Source: JAABQG01 sp963726365 (GTDB lineage: Bacteria; Pseudomonadota; Gammaproteobacteria; Burkholderiales; Burkholderiaceae_C). From it: 64,000 nucleotides of DNA. Shown here piece after piece: positions 9,382 to 20,000 of the stretch (position 1 is the first letter of the stretch; the number at the start of each line of letters is the position of its first letter). The position numbers and the translations under genes are program-made. The stretch covers positions 557,934 to 621,933 of the forward strand of contig CAVSCI010000003.1 in assembly GCA_963726365.1 (NCBI GenBank), given 5' to 3'. The notes under the pieces are model-generated. The model did no database searches. It was not told where the DNA came from and worked only from the letters and a program-made list of their open reading frames with translations.

Positions 9382-11409
9382 TCAGGCTGCAGCGGTTTGT
9401 TCCATCTGTTCGCTCAGGGAGAGCCACTCGCCCTCAAGGGCATCAAGCTCGTCGATGACGGTTTTCAGCTGGCGACCGGTGTCGGCAATTTCGGGGGCGG
9501 GCAGGGGCGTGCAAAGCCGCTGTTCGAGCCGGGCCTTGTCCTGCGTGAGCGTGGCCATGCGCGCCTCGGCCTGTTCCAAGGCGCGTTTGATGGGACGGGT
9601 CCGCTCGGTCAGTTGCTGGCGCCGGACGGCGTCCTGCTTGCGCTGTTCCTGCGCGGAAAGACCGGTGCTGCTCGCAGCCGCGATGTTGTCGATCTCGGCG
9701 GGCGCGTCGGCCACTGGCGCCTTGCGTGCGGCAGTCTCCTCGCGCGCAGATTCCCGCGCCGACTCGCGCTGTCGCTTTGCTTCGTCGAGCAGGTAGCGCT
9801 GGTAGTCGTCGAGGTCGCCATCGAACGGTGCCACGCCGCCGCGCGACACCATCCAGAATTCGTCGCAGACAGCGCGCAGCAAGGCACGGTCGTGGCTGAC
9901 CAGCATGACGGTGCCCTCGAATTCGTTGAGTGCCATCGACAGGGCTTCGCGGGTGGCCAGGTCCAGGTGGTTGGTGGGCTCGTCCAGCAAAAGCAGGTTC
10001 GGACGCTGCCACACGATCATGCACAGCACGAGCCGTGCCTTCTCCCCGCCGCTCATGCTCCCTACGGCCTGCTTGACCATGTCGCCGCCGAAATTGAACA
10101 TGCCCAGAAAGCTGCGCAGGTCTTGCTCGCGCGTGGCTTGGCCACTGATCTTGCCGTCCGCAGTGACCTCCTTGACCAGGCGGATCATGTGTTCCAGCGG
10201 GGTATCCGCCGGCCGAAGCACGTCGAGTTCCTGCTGGGCAAAGTAACCGATATTCAGGCCCTTGCCTTCGGTCATTTCGCCGCTGATCGGGGCCAATGCC
10301 CGTGCCACGGTCTTGACCACTGTGGATTTGCCCTGTCCGTTGGCGCCCAGAATTCCGATGCGCTGGCCCGCCAGCACGGAGCGGCTGACGTTTTGCACGA
10401 TGACGGTGGGTGGCGTGCCTTCCGGAGCTCCCTCAGGCGGGGGGTAGCCGAAGCAGACGTCCTGCATCGACAGCATGGGGTTGGGCAGGTTGGCCGGTTC
10501 CTTGAATTCGAAGGTGAAATCGGCCTCCGCCAGCAACGGCGCGATTTTCTCCATGCGGTCCAGCGCCTTGACGCGGCTTTGGGCCTGCTTGGCCTTGCTG
10601 GCCTTGGCCTTGAAGCGGGCGATGAACTTCTGCAGGTGGGCGATTTTTTCCTGTTGCTTGGAAAACGCGGTTTGCTGCAGCGCCATCTGTTCCGCGCGCA
10701 GGTCCTCGAACTTGCTGTAATTGCCGCCGTAGCGGGTCAGTTTTCCGCTTTCGATGTGAACGGTGACCTCGGTCACGGCATCGAGAAACTCGCGATCATG
10801 GCTGATCACCAGCATCGTGCCCTGGTAGCGCTTCAACCAGGCTTCCAGCCACACGAGGGCGTCAAGGTCCAGGTGGTTGGTTGGCTCGTCGAGCAGCAGC
10901 AAGTCTGACGGGCACATCAGGGCACGCGCGAGCTGCAGGCGCATGCGCCACCCGCCCGAGAAGCTGTTGACCGGGTTGTCAAGCTCACTGACCTTGAAGC
11001 CCAGCCCCAGGATCAACGCCTGCGCCCGCGCCTGCGCATCGTGCGCGCCGCAGTCGTACAGCTCCATGTAGGCGTGCGCCATGCGGTCGCCATCGCCGCT
11101 GGCCTCGGAAGCCTCGACTTCAGCCTGTGCTGCCAGCAGGACCACGTCGCCTTCCATGACGTAGCTGGTGGCACTTTGCTCTGTCTCCGGCATGTCCTGG
11201 GCGACCTGCGCCATGCGCCACTGTGCCGGGACGAAGTACTCCCCGCCATCTTCGTGCAGCGTCCCGTTGAGCAAGGCAAACAGTGTGGACTTGCCGGCAC
11301 CATTGCGCCCGACCAGACCGACTTTTTCGCCAGGATTGAGCGTGACGGAAGCGCTGTCGAGCAAAACCTTCGCTCCGCGGCGAAGGATGACGTTCTTGAG
11401 GGTAATCAT
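9382..11409 (-). CDS. ABC-F family ATPase (YheS-like)
   Basis: Cytoplasmic tandem ABC ATPase without membrane domains, of the group that binds ribosomes at the E-site. Two nucleotide-binding domains are visible: Walker A GRNGAGKST with SFSGGWRMRL and LLLLDEPTNHLDLD in the first, and GANGQGKST, SMSGGEKARL and LLLLDEPTNHLDL in the second. An arm/linker region of about 80 residues rich in Lys and Gln lies between them. A charged coiled-coil tail of about 100 residues ends the protein. I chose the ATG at 11409 (MITLKNVIL), which overlaps the prmB stop by four bases. 675 residues is normal for YheS. Confidence 0.93.
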   Translation of the reverse strand: MITLKNVILRRGAKVLLDSASVTLNPGEKVGLVGRNGAGKSTLFALLNGTLHEDGGEYFVPAQWRMAQVAQDMPETEQSATSYVMEGDVVLLAAQAEVEASEASGDGDRMAHAYMELYDCGAHDAQARAQALILGLGFKVSELDNPVNSFSGGWRMRLQLARALMCPSDLLLLDEPTNHLDLDALVWLEAWLKRYQGTMLVISHDREFLDAVTEVTVHIESGKLTRYGGNYSKFEDLRAEQMALQQTAFSKQQEKIAHLQKFIARFKAKASKAKQAQSRVKALDRMEKIAPLLAEADFTFEFKEPANLPNPMLSMQDVCFGYPPPEGAPEGTPPTVIVQNVSRSVLAGQRIGILGANGQGKSTVVKTVARALAPISGEMTEGKGLNIGYFAQQELDVLRPADTPLEHMIRLVKEVTADGKISGQATREQDLRSFLGMFNFGGDMVKQAVGSMSGGEKARLVLCMIVWQRPNLLLLDEPTNHLDLATREALSMALNEFEGTVMLVSHDRALLRAVCDEFWMVSRGGVAPFDGDLDDYQRYLLDEAKRQRESARESAREETAARKAPVADAPAEIDNIAAASSTGLSAQEQRKQDAVRRQQLTERTRPIKRALEQAEARMATLTQDKARLEQRLCTPLPAPEIADTGRQLKTVIDELDALEGEWLSLSEQMEQTAAA

Positions 11410-12332
11410 GGGATGGGTTTGTGTGCGTTCAGCGCTTCGCGCCACGATTGCAGTGCGTCACGGGTCAGCAGCAGGACCTGGTCTTCGCCGGCGCTGGTCT
11501 CCAGCCAGACGACTTCCAGGGTCGGGAAAGCAGTTTCAAAATGGTTGCGTTCGTTGCCGATTTCCAGCACCAGTACCGCATCGGGCGTCATGTGCGCCGG
11601 GGCGTCGCGCAGCAACTGCCGTACGAAATCCATGCCGTCGGCGCCACCTGCGAGCGCCAGCATGGGCTCGGCGCGGTACTCTGCGGGCAGAGTGGTCATG
11701 CTGTGTGCGCTGACGTAGGGCGGATTGCAAAGAATCAGGTCATACGTCCCCGGCACGCCGTGCAGGCCATCCGATTCAATCAACCGGATTCGCTCGCCCA
11801 ATGCATGGCGTTCGACGTTGATGCGGGCCACAGCCAGAGCGTCGGTGGAAATGTCGGCGGCATCTACTGCGACATCGGGCCAGACCATGGCGGCCAGCAC
11901 CGCCAGGCTGCCGTTGCCCGTGCACAGGTCCAGTACCTTCTGGGTGTGTTCACCCAGCCAGAGATCGATGCTGCCGTCCGCCAGCAACTCGGCGATGAAG
12001 CTGCGCGGCACGATGGCGCGCTCGTCCACGTAGAACGGCACCCCCTGCAGCCAAGCCTCGCGCGTCAGGTACGCCGCGGGCTTTCGGGTCTCTATGCGCC
12101 GGCGCAGCAGATCCTGCACTTGCGAACGCTGGGCAACGTCGACAGTCTGGTCGGCGATGGAATCCGGGCCGTCGAGCGGGCTATCGAGTGGCAGGCCAAG
12201 CCGCCAGAGCACCAGCCAGGCCGCTTCGTCAAAGGCGTTGTGGGTGCCATGGCCAAAGGTCACGCCCGCCTTTGTCAACTGTTCGGCGGCTTCGTCAATC
12301 AGCTCGATCAAGGTCCTGGCGGCAGCGTTCAT
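11406..12332 (-). CDS. prmB: Ribosomal protein L3 N5-glutamine methyltransferase
   Basis: SAM-dependent methyltransferase that modifies Gln150 of ribosomal protein L3. The SAM motif VLDLCTGNGSLAV is followed by the catalytic ILCNPPYV, the NPPY loop shared by HemK/PrmC/PrmB. The following sequence AEPMLALAGGADGMDF is typical of PrmB rather than PrmC. 308 residues is normal. The start overlaps the dapE stop (ATGA) and the stop overlaps the ABC-F start, forming a tightly coupled dapE-prmB-abcF unit. Confidence 0.93.
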   Translation of the reverse strand: MNAAARTLIELIDEAAEQLTKAGVTFGHGTHNAFDEAAWLVLWRLGLPLDSPLDGPDSIADQTVDVAQRSQVQDLLRRRIETRKPAAYLTREAWLQGVPFYVDERAIVPRSFIAELLADGSIDLWLGEHTQKVLDLCTGNGSLAVLAAMVWPDVAVDAADISTDALAVARINVERHALGERIRLIESDGLHGVPGTYDLILCNPPYVSAHSMTTLPAEYRAEPMLALAGGADGMDFVRQLLRDAPAHMTPDAVLVLEIGNERNHFETAFPTLEVVWLETSAGEDQVLLLTRDALQSWREALNAHKPIP

Positions 12333-13504
12333 GCCGCCAGCCCCGCGTTCAGGTTTTCCAGGATCCTGCGATAGATGGCTTTCAGCGGCTCGATCTCGGT
12401 GACGGCGACGTGTTCATCGATCTTGTGAATGGTGGCATTGGGCGGGCCAAACTCGATGACCTGCGGGCAGATCTGTGAAATAAAGCGTCCATCGCTGGTG
12501 CCACCGGTGGTGGAGAGTTGCGTTTCCAGCCCAGTTTCGGCCCGGATCGCCTGCTGCACCGCTGCCACCAGCGTGCCGGGCGTGGTGAGAAAAGGCAGGC
12601 CGCCCAGGGTCCAGGTCAGCTCATGATCCAGGGCGTGGCGATCAAGCACCTGGGTCAGACGTGCCCGCAACGCTTCGGGAGTGGATTCGGTGGAAAAGCG
12701 GAAGTTGAAGTCGATGACGACATGGCCCGGAATCACGTTGCTCGCGCCGGTTCCGCCATGAATATTGCTGACTTGCCAGGTGGTCGGCGGGAAGAACGCG
12801 TTGCCATCGTCCCACTTCACCGCCACCAGTTCAGCCAGGGCAGGCGCGACGAGATGAATCGGGTTTTTCGCCAGATGCGGGTAGGCGATGTGGCCCTGCA
12901 CGCCTTTGACGGTTAGCTTGCCGCTCAGCGTGCCGCGACGCCCGTTCTTGATCATGTCGCCGGTACGCTCGACCGAGGTGGGTTCGCCGACGATGCAGAA
13001 GTCAGGCGCTTCACCGCGCTGCCTCAAAGCTTCACAGACAACCACCGTGCCGTCCAGTGCCGGCCCTTCTTCGTCACTGGTCAGTAGAAAGCCGATGTCC
13101 AGCGCTGAATCGGGGGTGGCTGCCAGAAATTCCTCGACGGCCACCACCATGGCGGCCAATGAAGTCTTCATGTCACTGGCGCCACGGCCATAGAGTCGTC
13201 CTGCACGGTGCGTCGGCGTGAACGGATCACTGCTCCACTGTTCCAGTGGCCCAGTGGGAACGACATCGGTGTGCCCGGCAAACGCTACTGTTTTTGTAGC
13301 GTAAGGCGACCTTTTCGCGCTGAGACAACGCCAGTTAGCCCACAAATTCTTCACGCGGAAGTCTGGCGGACCACTTTCGATCAATTCGCACGAAAACCCT
13401 AACGGCTGCAGGCGGGCCATGATGATCTCCATGCATCCCTGATCCTCAGGCGTCACGGACGGGCGCGAAATCAGTTGCTCGGCAAGGCGCAGTGTTGCAG
13501 ACAT
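12329..13504 (-). CDS. dapE: Succinyl-diaminopimelate desuccinylase
   Basis: Zinc-dependent M20 hydrolase that releases LL-diaminopimelate in the lysine and peptidoglycan pathway. Metal and catalytic residues are in AFAGHTDVVPTGP, YGRGASDMKTSLA, LTSDEEGPALDGT (catalytic Glu pair), IVGEPTS and IHKIDEHV. 391 residues is slightly long. Directly before the first metal motif lies an unusual basic stretch (CLSAKRSPYATKTV) encoded by a copy of the 44-45 base repeat described below, an apparent in-frame insertion in a surface region between strands. The gene overlaps prmB and follows pilU. Confidence 0.94.
   Translation of the reverse strand: MSATLRLAEQLISRPSVTPEDQGCMEIIMARLQPLGFSCELIESGPPDFRVKNLWANWRCLSAKRSPYATKTVAFAGHTDVVPTGPLEQWSSDPFTPTHRAGRLYGRGASDMKTSLAAMVVAVEEFLAATPDSALDIGFLLTSDEEGPALDGTVVVCEALRQRGEAPDFCIVGEPTSVERTGDMIKNGRRGTLSGKLTVKGVQGHIAYPHLAKNPIHLVAPALAELVAVKWDDGNAFFPPTTWQVSNIHGGTGASNVIPGHVVIDFNFRFSTESTPEALRARLTQVLDRHALDHELTWTLGGLPFLTTPGTLVAAVQQAIRAETGLETQLSTTGGTSDGRFISQICPQVIEFGPPNATIHKIDEHVAVTEIEPLKAIYRRILENLNAGLAA
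13280..13323 (-). repeat. 44-base palindromic element, copy within dapE
   Basis: On the minus strand it reads TCAGCGCGAAAAGGTCGC, then GCTACAAAAACAGTAGC (17-base palindrome) and G. It aligns without gaps to the purL copy. It lies in sense orientation in dapE and is translated there. Confidence 0.75.
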
Positions 13505-13540
13505 AAATCAAAAGGCGGCGTCAGGAGGTCGCGCCAGCGC

Positions 13541-14716
13541 TCAGGCTGGGGATCGCACGGCAGGTCCGTGGCCCGGAAGATGGACATCCAGGGTGATCTC
13601 AGTAAACGACGCTTCGTCAGGTTTGCTTTCAACGGGTTGCTGCGCGCTTTTCCGGGTGAAATCGTTCTGCAGGCGCCACATCAGGTTGGTGGGAGAGTCC
13701 GCATGGGCAATCCCCTCTTTGCGGTCAATCTGCCCTTCCGTGATCAGCCGCGCGATGTCTTCCTCAAACGATTGTGAACCTTCGGCCAGCGAGTTGTACA
13801 TGGCGTCCTTGACACCAGAAAAATCACCCTGGCCGATGAGATCCGCGGTCAATCGACTGTTGAGCAGCACTTCGACCGCGGGAACGCGTGTGTTGAGGAC
13901 GGTCCTCAGCAGCCGCTGCGAAACGATGGCCTTGAGGGCCGTGCTCAGGTCGCCGAGCATGGTCGGGCGGACTTCCGCGGGATAGAAGCTCAGGATCCGG
14001 TTGAGTGCCTGGTAGCTGTTGTTGGCGTGCATCGTCGAAAGGCACAGGTGACCCGACTGCGAATAGGCGATGGCAGCCGACATGGTCTCCCGATCACGAA
14101 TCTCACCGATCATGATGACGTCAGGTGCCTGGCGCAACGCATTCTTCAGGCCAACAGCCAGCGAATCGGTGTCGCTGCCCACTTCGCGCTGGTTGATCAC
14201 GGCCTTCTTGTTTCGGAAGGTGAACTCCACCGGATCTTCGATGGTCAGGATATGGCCCATCAGATTTTCGTTGCGGTAGTCCAGCATTGAAGCAAGCGTT
14301 GTCGATTTGCCCGCGCCCGTGGCCCCGACGATCAGAATGAGCCCACGTTTGTCCATCACCAATTCGCTCAGCACAGGCGGCACATTCAGCGATGCAAGTG
14401 GAGGAATGTCCGGTGTGATGTAACGAATGACGACGGCATAGGTGCCGCGCTGGCGCATCGCGCTGAGACGAAAATTGCCCACGTCTGCCAGCGGAATCGC
14501 CATGTTGAGTTCGCCCGTCTCCCTGAGCTCCGAGATGCGGTGGGCGGGTACCACCTCCGAAAGCAGGTTGATCGGTGCCTCCGGGGGAAGCACCTGGCTG
14601 TTCATTGCGATGCACTGGCCGTTGATCTTGATGATTGCCGGCGAATGTGCTGAAAGGTATACGTCCGACGCCTTGCGCTCTGCCATCAGGCGAAGAATGC
14701 GGTCCATCATGCTCAT
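13541..14716 (-). CDS. pilU: PilT/PilU-family type IV pilus retraction ATPase (PilU-like)
   Basis: Hexameric cytoplasmic motor ATPase of twitching motility. The C-terminal half has Walker A GATGAGKST, the Asp box LTIEDPVEF, Walker B MIGEIRDRETM and the His box HLCLSTMHANN. The N-terminus (MDRILRLMAERKASDVYLSA) and 391-residue length with a long C-terminal tail fit PilU better than PilT. No other pilus gene is nearby; it lies between dapD and dapE on the same strand, so it may be expressed with lysine genes. An adjacent pilT would be expected elsewhere in the genome. Confidence 0.88.
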   Translation of the reverse strand: MSMMDRILRLMAERKASDVYLSAHSPAIIKINGQCIAMNSQVLPPEAPINLLSEVVPAHRISELRETGELNMAIPLADVGNFRLSAMRQRGTYAVVIRYITPDIPPLASLNVPPVLSELVMDKRGLILIVGATGAGKSTTLASMLDYRNENLMGHILTIEDPVEFTFRNKKAVINQREVGSDTDSLAVGLKNALRQAPDVIMIGEIRDRETMSAAIAYSQSGHLCLSTMHANNSYQALNRILSFYPAEVRPTMLGDLSTALKAIVSQRLLRTVLNTRVPAVEVLLNSRLTADLIGQGDFSGVKDAMYNSLAEGSQSFEEDIARLITEGQIDRKEGIAHADSPTNLMWRLQNDFTRKSAQQPVESKPDEASFTEITLDVHLPGHGPAVRSPA

Positions 14717-14755
14717 GATTCAGCTTTCGTTAGTGACAAGCGTCGGGGCCTGTGC

Positions 14756-15580
14756 TTAGTCGCGCAACAAGTCATTCAGGCTGGTCTTGGCACGCGTCTG
14801 TGCGTCGACCCGTTTGACGATCACGGCGCAATACAGGCTGTATTTGCCATCGGCACTGGGCAGGTTGCCGGCAACCACGACCGAACCCGCGGGAATTCGG
14901 CCATAGCTGACCTCTCCCGTGGCACGGTCGTAGATCTTGGTGCTCTGGCCAATGTAAACACCCATCGAGATCACAGAATTTTCTTCGACGATCACGCCTT
15001 CGACGATCTCCGAACGCGCGCCGATGAAGCAGTTGTCCTCAATGATGGTCGGGTTGGCCTGCATGGGCTCCAGCACGCCGCCAATACCGACGCCGCCGGA
15101 CAAATGCACGTTCTTGCCGATCTGCGCGCAGGATCCGACCGCGGCCCAGGTATCCACCATGGTGCCCTCGTCGACATAGGCGCCGATATTGACATACGAC
15201 GGCATCAGGATGGCGCCTTTGGCGATGTAGCTGCCCCGGCGCGCCACGGCGGGCGGCACCACGCGCACGCCCGTGGCGGCCATCTCATCCGGCGACAGAT
15301 GACCGAATTTGGTCGGCACCTTGTCATAGAAGCCCAGGTCACCGGCCCGGACTGCCTCGTTGTCCTTCAGGCGGAAGGACAGCAGCACGGCCTTCTTGAT
15401 CCACTGGTGCACGGTCCACTGGCCTACGCCCTGGCGCGTCGCCACGCGCAACGCGCCGCTGTTGAGTTGGGCAATCACCTGTTCCACCGCATCAATCACG
15501 GGTGCGGGTGCGGATTTCGGAGACATGTTGGCGCGGTCTTCCCACGCGGCATCGATGATTTGCTGAAGTTGTTGGGTCAT
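14756..15580 (-). CDS. dapD: Tetrahydrodipicolinate N-succinyltransferase
   Basis: Left-handed beta-helix trimeric acyltransferase that succinylates tetrahydrodipicolinate, the step before DapC. Hexapeptide-repeat sequence dominates the middle (GAYVDEGTMVDTWAAVGSCA, then GKNVHLSGGVGIGGVLEP and NCFIGARSEIVEGVIVEE). 274 residues is the typical length. It lies 18 bases downstream of dapC and 39 bases upstream of pilU on the minus strand. Confidence 0.96.
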   Translation of the reverse strand: MTQQLQQIIDAAWEDRANMSPKSAPAPVIDAVEQVIAQLNSGALRVATRQGVGQWTVHQWIKKAVLLSFRLKDNEAVRAGDLGFYDKVPTKFGHLSPDEMAATGVRVVPPAVARRGSYIAKGAILMPSYVNIGAYVDEGTMVDTWAAVGSCAQIGKNVHLSGGVGIGGVLEPMQANPTIIEDNCFIGARSEIVEGVIVEENSVISMGVYIGQSTKIYDRATGEVSYGRIPAGSVVVAGNLPSADGKYSLYCAVIVKRVDAQTRAKTSLNDLLRD

Positions 15581-15598
15581 GAAAGGTGATCGGGCTTC

Positions 15599-16805
15599 TC
15601 AGCCTCTGGATTGGACAAACTGGACGATGCGACTTGCGGCCTCCGCGCATTCCGCGGCTTCGGCGACCAGCGCCATGCGGATGCGGCCCTGGCCAGGGTT
15701 GCCGCCGGGCCCCTCGCGCGCGAGAAAGCTGCCGGGCAGAACGGTGACATTGTATTGAGCCAGCAGGTCCCGCGCGAAACCGGTGTCGTCGCCCTGCCAG
15801 CTCGCAGGGATCCCCGCCCACAGGTAGAAGCTGGCATCGGGCAGTGCAACGTCAAGCACCGTGGCGAGGCGTGGGGTGATATCGACGAATTTTTCGCGGT
15901 ACATGCGACGGTTTTCAACGACATGGGCTTCGTCGTTCCAGGCCGCGATGCTGGCGGCTTGCACCACGGGGCTCATGGCGCTGCCATGGTAGGTGCGGTA
16001 GAGAAGAAAAGGCTTGATCAGGGCTGCGTCGCCCGCCACGAAGCCACTGCGCAGACCCGGCACGTTGCTGCGCTTGGACAGGCTGGTGAAGGCGATCAGG
16101 TTGCGGAAGTCCACACGGCCGAGTTTCCAGGCGGCTTCCAAGCCGCCCAGCGGGGGCTCATCGCGGAAGTAGATCTCGCTGTAGCACTCGTCGGAGGCAA
16201 TCACGAATCCGTGGCGGTCGCTCAAGGCGAACAGCTTTTCCCACTCGTCCAGCGGCATGACCGCACCGGTCGGATTGCCTGGCGAGCATACAAACAGCAG
16301 TTGGGTGCGTGCCCAGACGTCGGCAGGAACGCTGTCCCAGTCCACTGCGAAGTTGCGCGTGGCGTCGCTCGGCACGTAGTAGGGCTGCGCGCCACTCAGA
16401 AAGGCAGCGCCTTCATAGATCTGATAGAAGGGGTTGGGATGGACCACGATGGCGCCAGCGCCGCGTGGGGTCAATCACGGTCTGGGCCAGGGCAAACAGG
16501 GCCTCGCGCGATCCGTTGACCGGCAGCACCTGGGTGGTCGGGTCGAGACTCACGCCGTAGCGCCGCGACAACCAGCCGACGCAGGCCTGGCGAAGCGCCG
16601 GTTCCCCCGCTGTGGCGGGGTAGGCGGCCAGACCCGACGCGAGGGCCGCCGCGAGAGCGCTCTTGATGAACTCCGGGGTGGCATGCTTCGGCTCGCCAAT
16701 GCCCAGACTGATGGGGGGGTAGGCCGGGTTGGGCGTGGTGGCGGCAAACAACTGGCGAAGCCGCTCGAACGGATAAGGCTGGAGCCGGGACAGTAAAGGA
16801 TTCAT
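15599..16805 (-). pseudogene. dapC: Succinyldiaminopimelate aminotransferase, frameshifted as written
   Basis: PLP-dependent class I aminotransferase acting between DapD and DapE. The N-terminal part (MNPLLSRLQPYPFERLRQL to LAQTVIDPTR) and the C-terminal part (GAIVVHPNPFYQIYEGAA onwards) are in different frames. One extra base near 16460 explains the shift: removing it gives an uninterrupted PTR-AGA-IVV junction as in relatives. The PLP-lysine context is SLSKRSNVPGLRSGF. As the gene is needed for lysine and cell-wall synthesis and is otherwise well conserved, a sequencing insertion is more likely than decay. It is divergent from smc. Confidence 0.88.
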
Positions 16806-17057
16806 GGAGGATCGATTATCCGTCCTGGCGTCGACCGGACGGATCCGCCAGCGTCAAACACCTGCAATCGAACAAAAAAGGATCACTGCCGGCACGAAAG
16901 GGGAATTTCTTGCTATTGTTTGCGTAGCGTGCCGAAGGGGCGCCCGGGTAGTGCCGGCTCACGGTATCATTGGACTTGTCCGGCTGCCTGCTTCGCAGCC
17001 GAATTTCATTTGAATTCAACAGCTTAGCCTAAAGCTGGCATTCACGGGCAAGTCTCG

Positions 17058-20000
17058 GTGCGTCTCAATTCCATCAAGTTATCAGGGTTCAAGTCGTTCG
17101 TCGAGCCGACCAACTTCCAGCTGCCGGGTCAGCTGGTGGGGGTGGTGGGGCCCAACGGCTGCGGCAAGTCCAACATCATGGATGCCGTGCGCTGGGTGCT
17201 GGGCGAGAGCCGGGCCAGTGAATTGCGTGGCGAGTCCATGCAGGACGTCATCTTCAACGGCACCAACAACCGCAAGCCCGCCAGCCGCGCCAGTGTCGAA
17301 CTGGTCTTTGACAACGCCGACCACAGGGCGGGAGGTCAGTGGGGCCAATTCGGCGAAATCGCCGTCAAGCGCATCCTTACGCGCGACGGCAACAGCAGCT
17401 ATTACATCAACAACCAACCAGTGCGTCGCCGCGACGTGCAGGATGTGTTTCTGGGCACCGGACTGGGGCCACGCGCCTACGCCATCATCGGGCAAGGCAC
17501 GATCAGCCGCATCATCGAATCCCGTCCTGAGGAGTTGCGCCTTTTTCTGGAAGAGGCCGCAGGCGTTTCCAAGTACAAGGAGCGTCGCCGTGAAACCGAG
17601 AATCGGCTTTCCGATACACGGGAAAATCTGACCCGCGTCGAAGACATCCTGCGCGAACTCAACGCTAATCTGGAAAAGCTTGAGAAGCAGGCCGCGGTGG
17701 CGCAGCAATTCAATGCCTTGCAGGCCGACGTGACGCTCAAGCAGAACCAGCAATGGTTCCTCAAGCGCAGCGAGAGCGAGGCCGACCAGTTGAAGGTGCG
17801 CCTTGAAGCTGAGAAAGCCGTCAATGAGCTGGAAAGCCGCGTGGCGGACCTGCGTCATGTCGAGGCCGATCTGGAAGCCATCCGCCAGGCCCATTACGCG
17901 GCGGGCGACCATGTGAACCAGGCCCAGGGCCTGCTGTATGAAGCCAGTGCCGAAGTGGGTCGGCTGGAGGCCGAAATCCGCTTTGTGGTCGAAGGGCGCC
18001 AGCGGGTGGAACAACGCTTGGTCCAGCTCAGGGAGCAGGCGGTTCAGTGGGGCGGGCGCAAGGAGGCGGCCCAGGCCGAAATCGCGACACTCGCCGACCA
18101 GGCGATCGAGGCGGAAGAGACCGCGATGACCTTGTCCGCTCAGGTTGACGAACAGGCGCAGGCCCTGCCGGACCTGGAGGAAGCGCTGCGCCAGGCCCAG
18201 GCGCGCGCCAGCGAGCAACGGGCCAGCGTCACGCAGGTGCAGCAGCAGATTCAAGTACTGGCGGCAGACCAGCGCAACGTCGAAGAACAGTCGCGCCAGC
18301 TCAACGTCCGGCGTGAACGCCTGACGGTCGATCGCAATGCGCTGGCCGCGCCTGACGAACAGCGTCTCTTCAATCTGCAAAATCAGCTTGCCGCCGCAAA
18401 GGAGGCAGCGGAGACGGCCGACGCGCGGCTGCACGAACTGCAGGAACAGGTGCCGCAACTTGATGAGGACCGGCGGGCAAGGCAACAGGCGGTGAACACG
18501 GAGGGCAGCCGGCAGACCGCACTTTCGGCACGCATGGAGGCCCTGAAGGCGCTGCAGGAGAAGGTCCGGACTGACGGCAAATTGAAGCCGTGGCTGGCGA
18601 AACACGGGCTTGACGCCCTGCAGGGCCTGTGGAGCCGGATTCACGTCGAGCCCGGATGGGAGAACGCGCTGGAAGCCGCCTTGCGCGAACGACTGGGCGC
18701 CCTGGAGGTCTCCCGGCTGGACATGGTGCGGGCCTTTGGCGCCGATGCGCCGCCGGCCAGGCTGGCGTTTTACAGCCCGCCGCAGGCGGCCATCGCCGGG
18801 AAGGGCAGTGCGCTGCCAAGCCTGGCCGATTTGCTGCGCCTCAATGATGCGGGGCAGCAGGCGTTGTTCGCGGAGTGGCTGCACGGCTGCCGCACGGCAC
18901 CAGGCCTGGAAGAAGCGCTGGCGAGCCGCGAGAACTTGCTGCCTGGGGAGGTGATCTACGTCAAGTCCGGCCATGCGGTGACGCGCCATAGCGTGAGTTT
19001 CTATGCGCCGGACAACGAGCAGGCCGGGCTGCTGGCGCGGGCGCAGGAGATCGAGAATCTCGACAAACAGCTCAAGGCCCAGGCGCTGATCACCGACGAA
19101 GCGCGATCCGCGCTGGTGCGAGCCGAGGCCGCCTACGCCGACGCCGCGCAACGATTGGTCTCGGCGCGGCGCGAAGCGTCGGAGGCGCAGAGTCGAGCGC
19201 ACGAAGTCCAGGTGGAGACGTTGAGACTGTCTCAGCTGGCCGAACAGACCCGCGCGCGCAGCGAGCAGATTGCTGGCGATCTGGCGGAGGTCGACGGCCA
19301 GCTCGAAGATCTGCAGGAACGCCGGATCAACGCGGAGGGGCGCTTTGAAGAGCTCGACATGCAGCTGGCGGACAACCAGGAGCGGCATGCCCAGCTGGAT
19401 GAACATGTGATCGAAGCAGAGCGCAGGCTCTCGGCGTGTCGGGAGCAGCAGCGAGGTCTGGAAAGACGCGCCCAGGAGGCTGCTTTCGCACAGCGCAGCC
19501 TTGCGGCGCGCCAGGCCGAACTGACACGTGCGATAGAGACTGCTGGCGAGCAGGCCCGCGAACTGGCCGTCGATGAACAGCGCGCCCGGGAGGAGTTGTC
19601 ACGGCTGACCGCAGCGGCCGCACAGGCCGGCCTGCAAAGTGCGCTGGCCCTGAAGCTCGAGCGCGAGTCGCAGCTCGGCGCACAGCGCAGCACTTACGAC
19701 GATCTCACCGCCAGGCTGCGCGCCAGCGATGAACGGCGCCTGAAGCTTGAGCGCGAGCTGGATCCGATGCGCCAGCGCATCACGGACTTCCAGCTCAAGG
19801 AGCAGGCGGCGCGCCTCGGTCTTGAGCAATACACCCAGTTGCTGGCGGATGCCCAGGCAGATCTGGGAGTGATCGCAAAATCGATCGCTGACGGCAATGT
19901 GCGTCTCCAGGGCCTGCAGGGCGAGATCGACCGGCTGCATCGCGAGATTGGTGCGCTGGGCGCCGTGAACCTGGCAGCGCTCGAAGAGCTGACCACGGCC

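Noticed and set aside
16981..17001. Hairpin CGGCTGC/GCAGCCG upstream of smc as a terminator
   Set aside because: No plus-strand gene precedes it and there is no T-run; a regulatory role cannot be supported.
17082..19406. 774-codon open frame opposite smc, and similar long frames opposite fadB-like, acyl-CoA dehydrogenase, ABC-F and purL genes
   Set aside because: These mirror high-GC coding genes; they lack family motifs and ribosome-binding sites and overlap well-supported genes completely.
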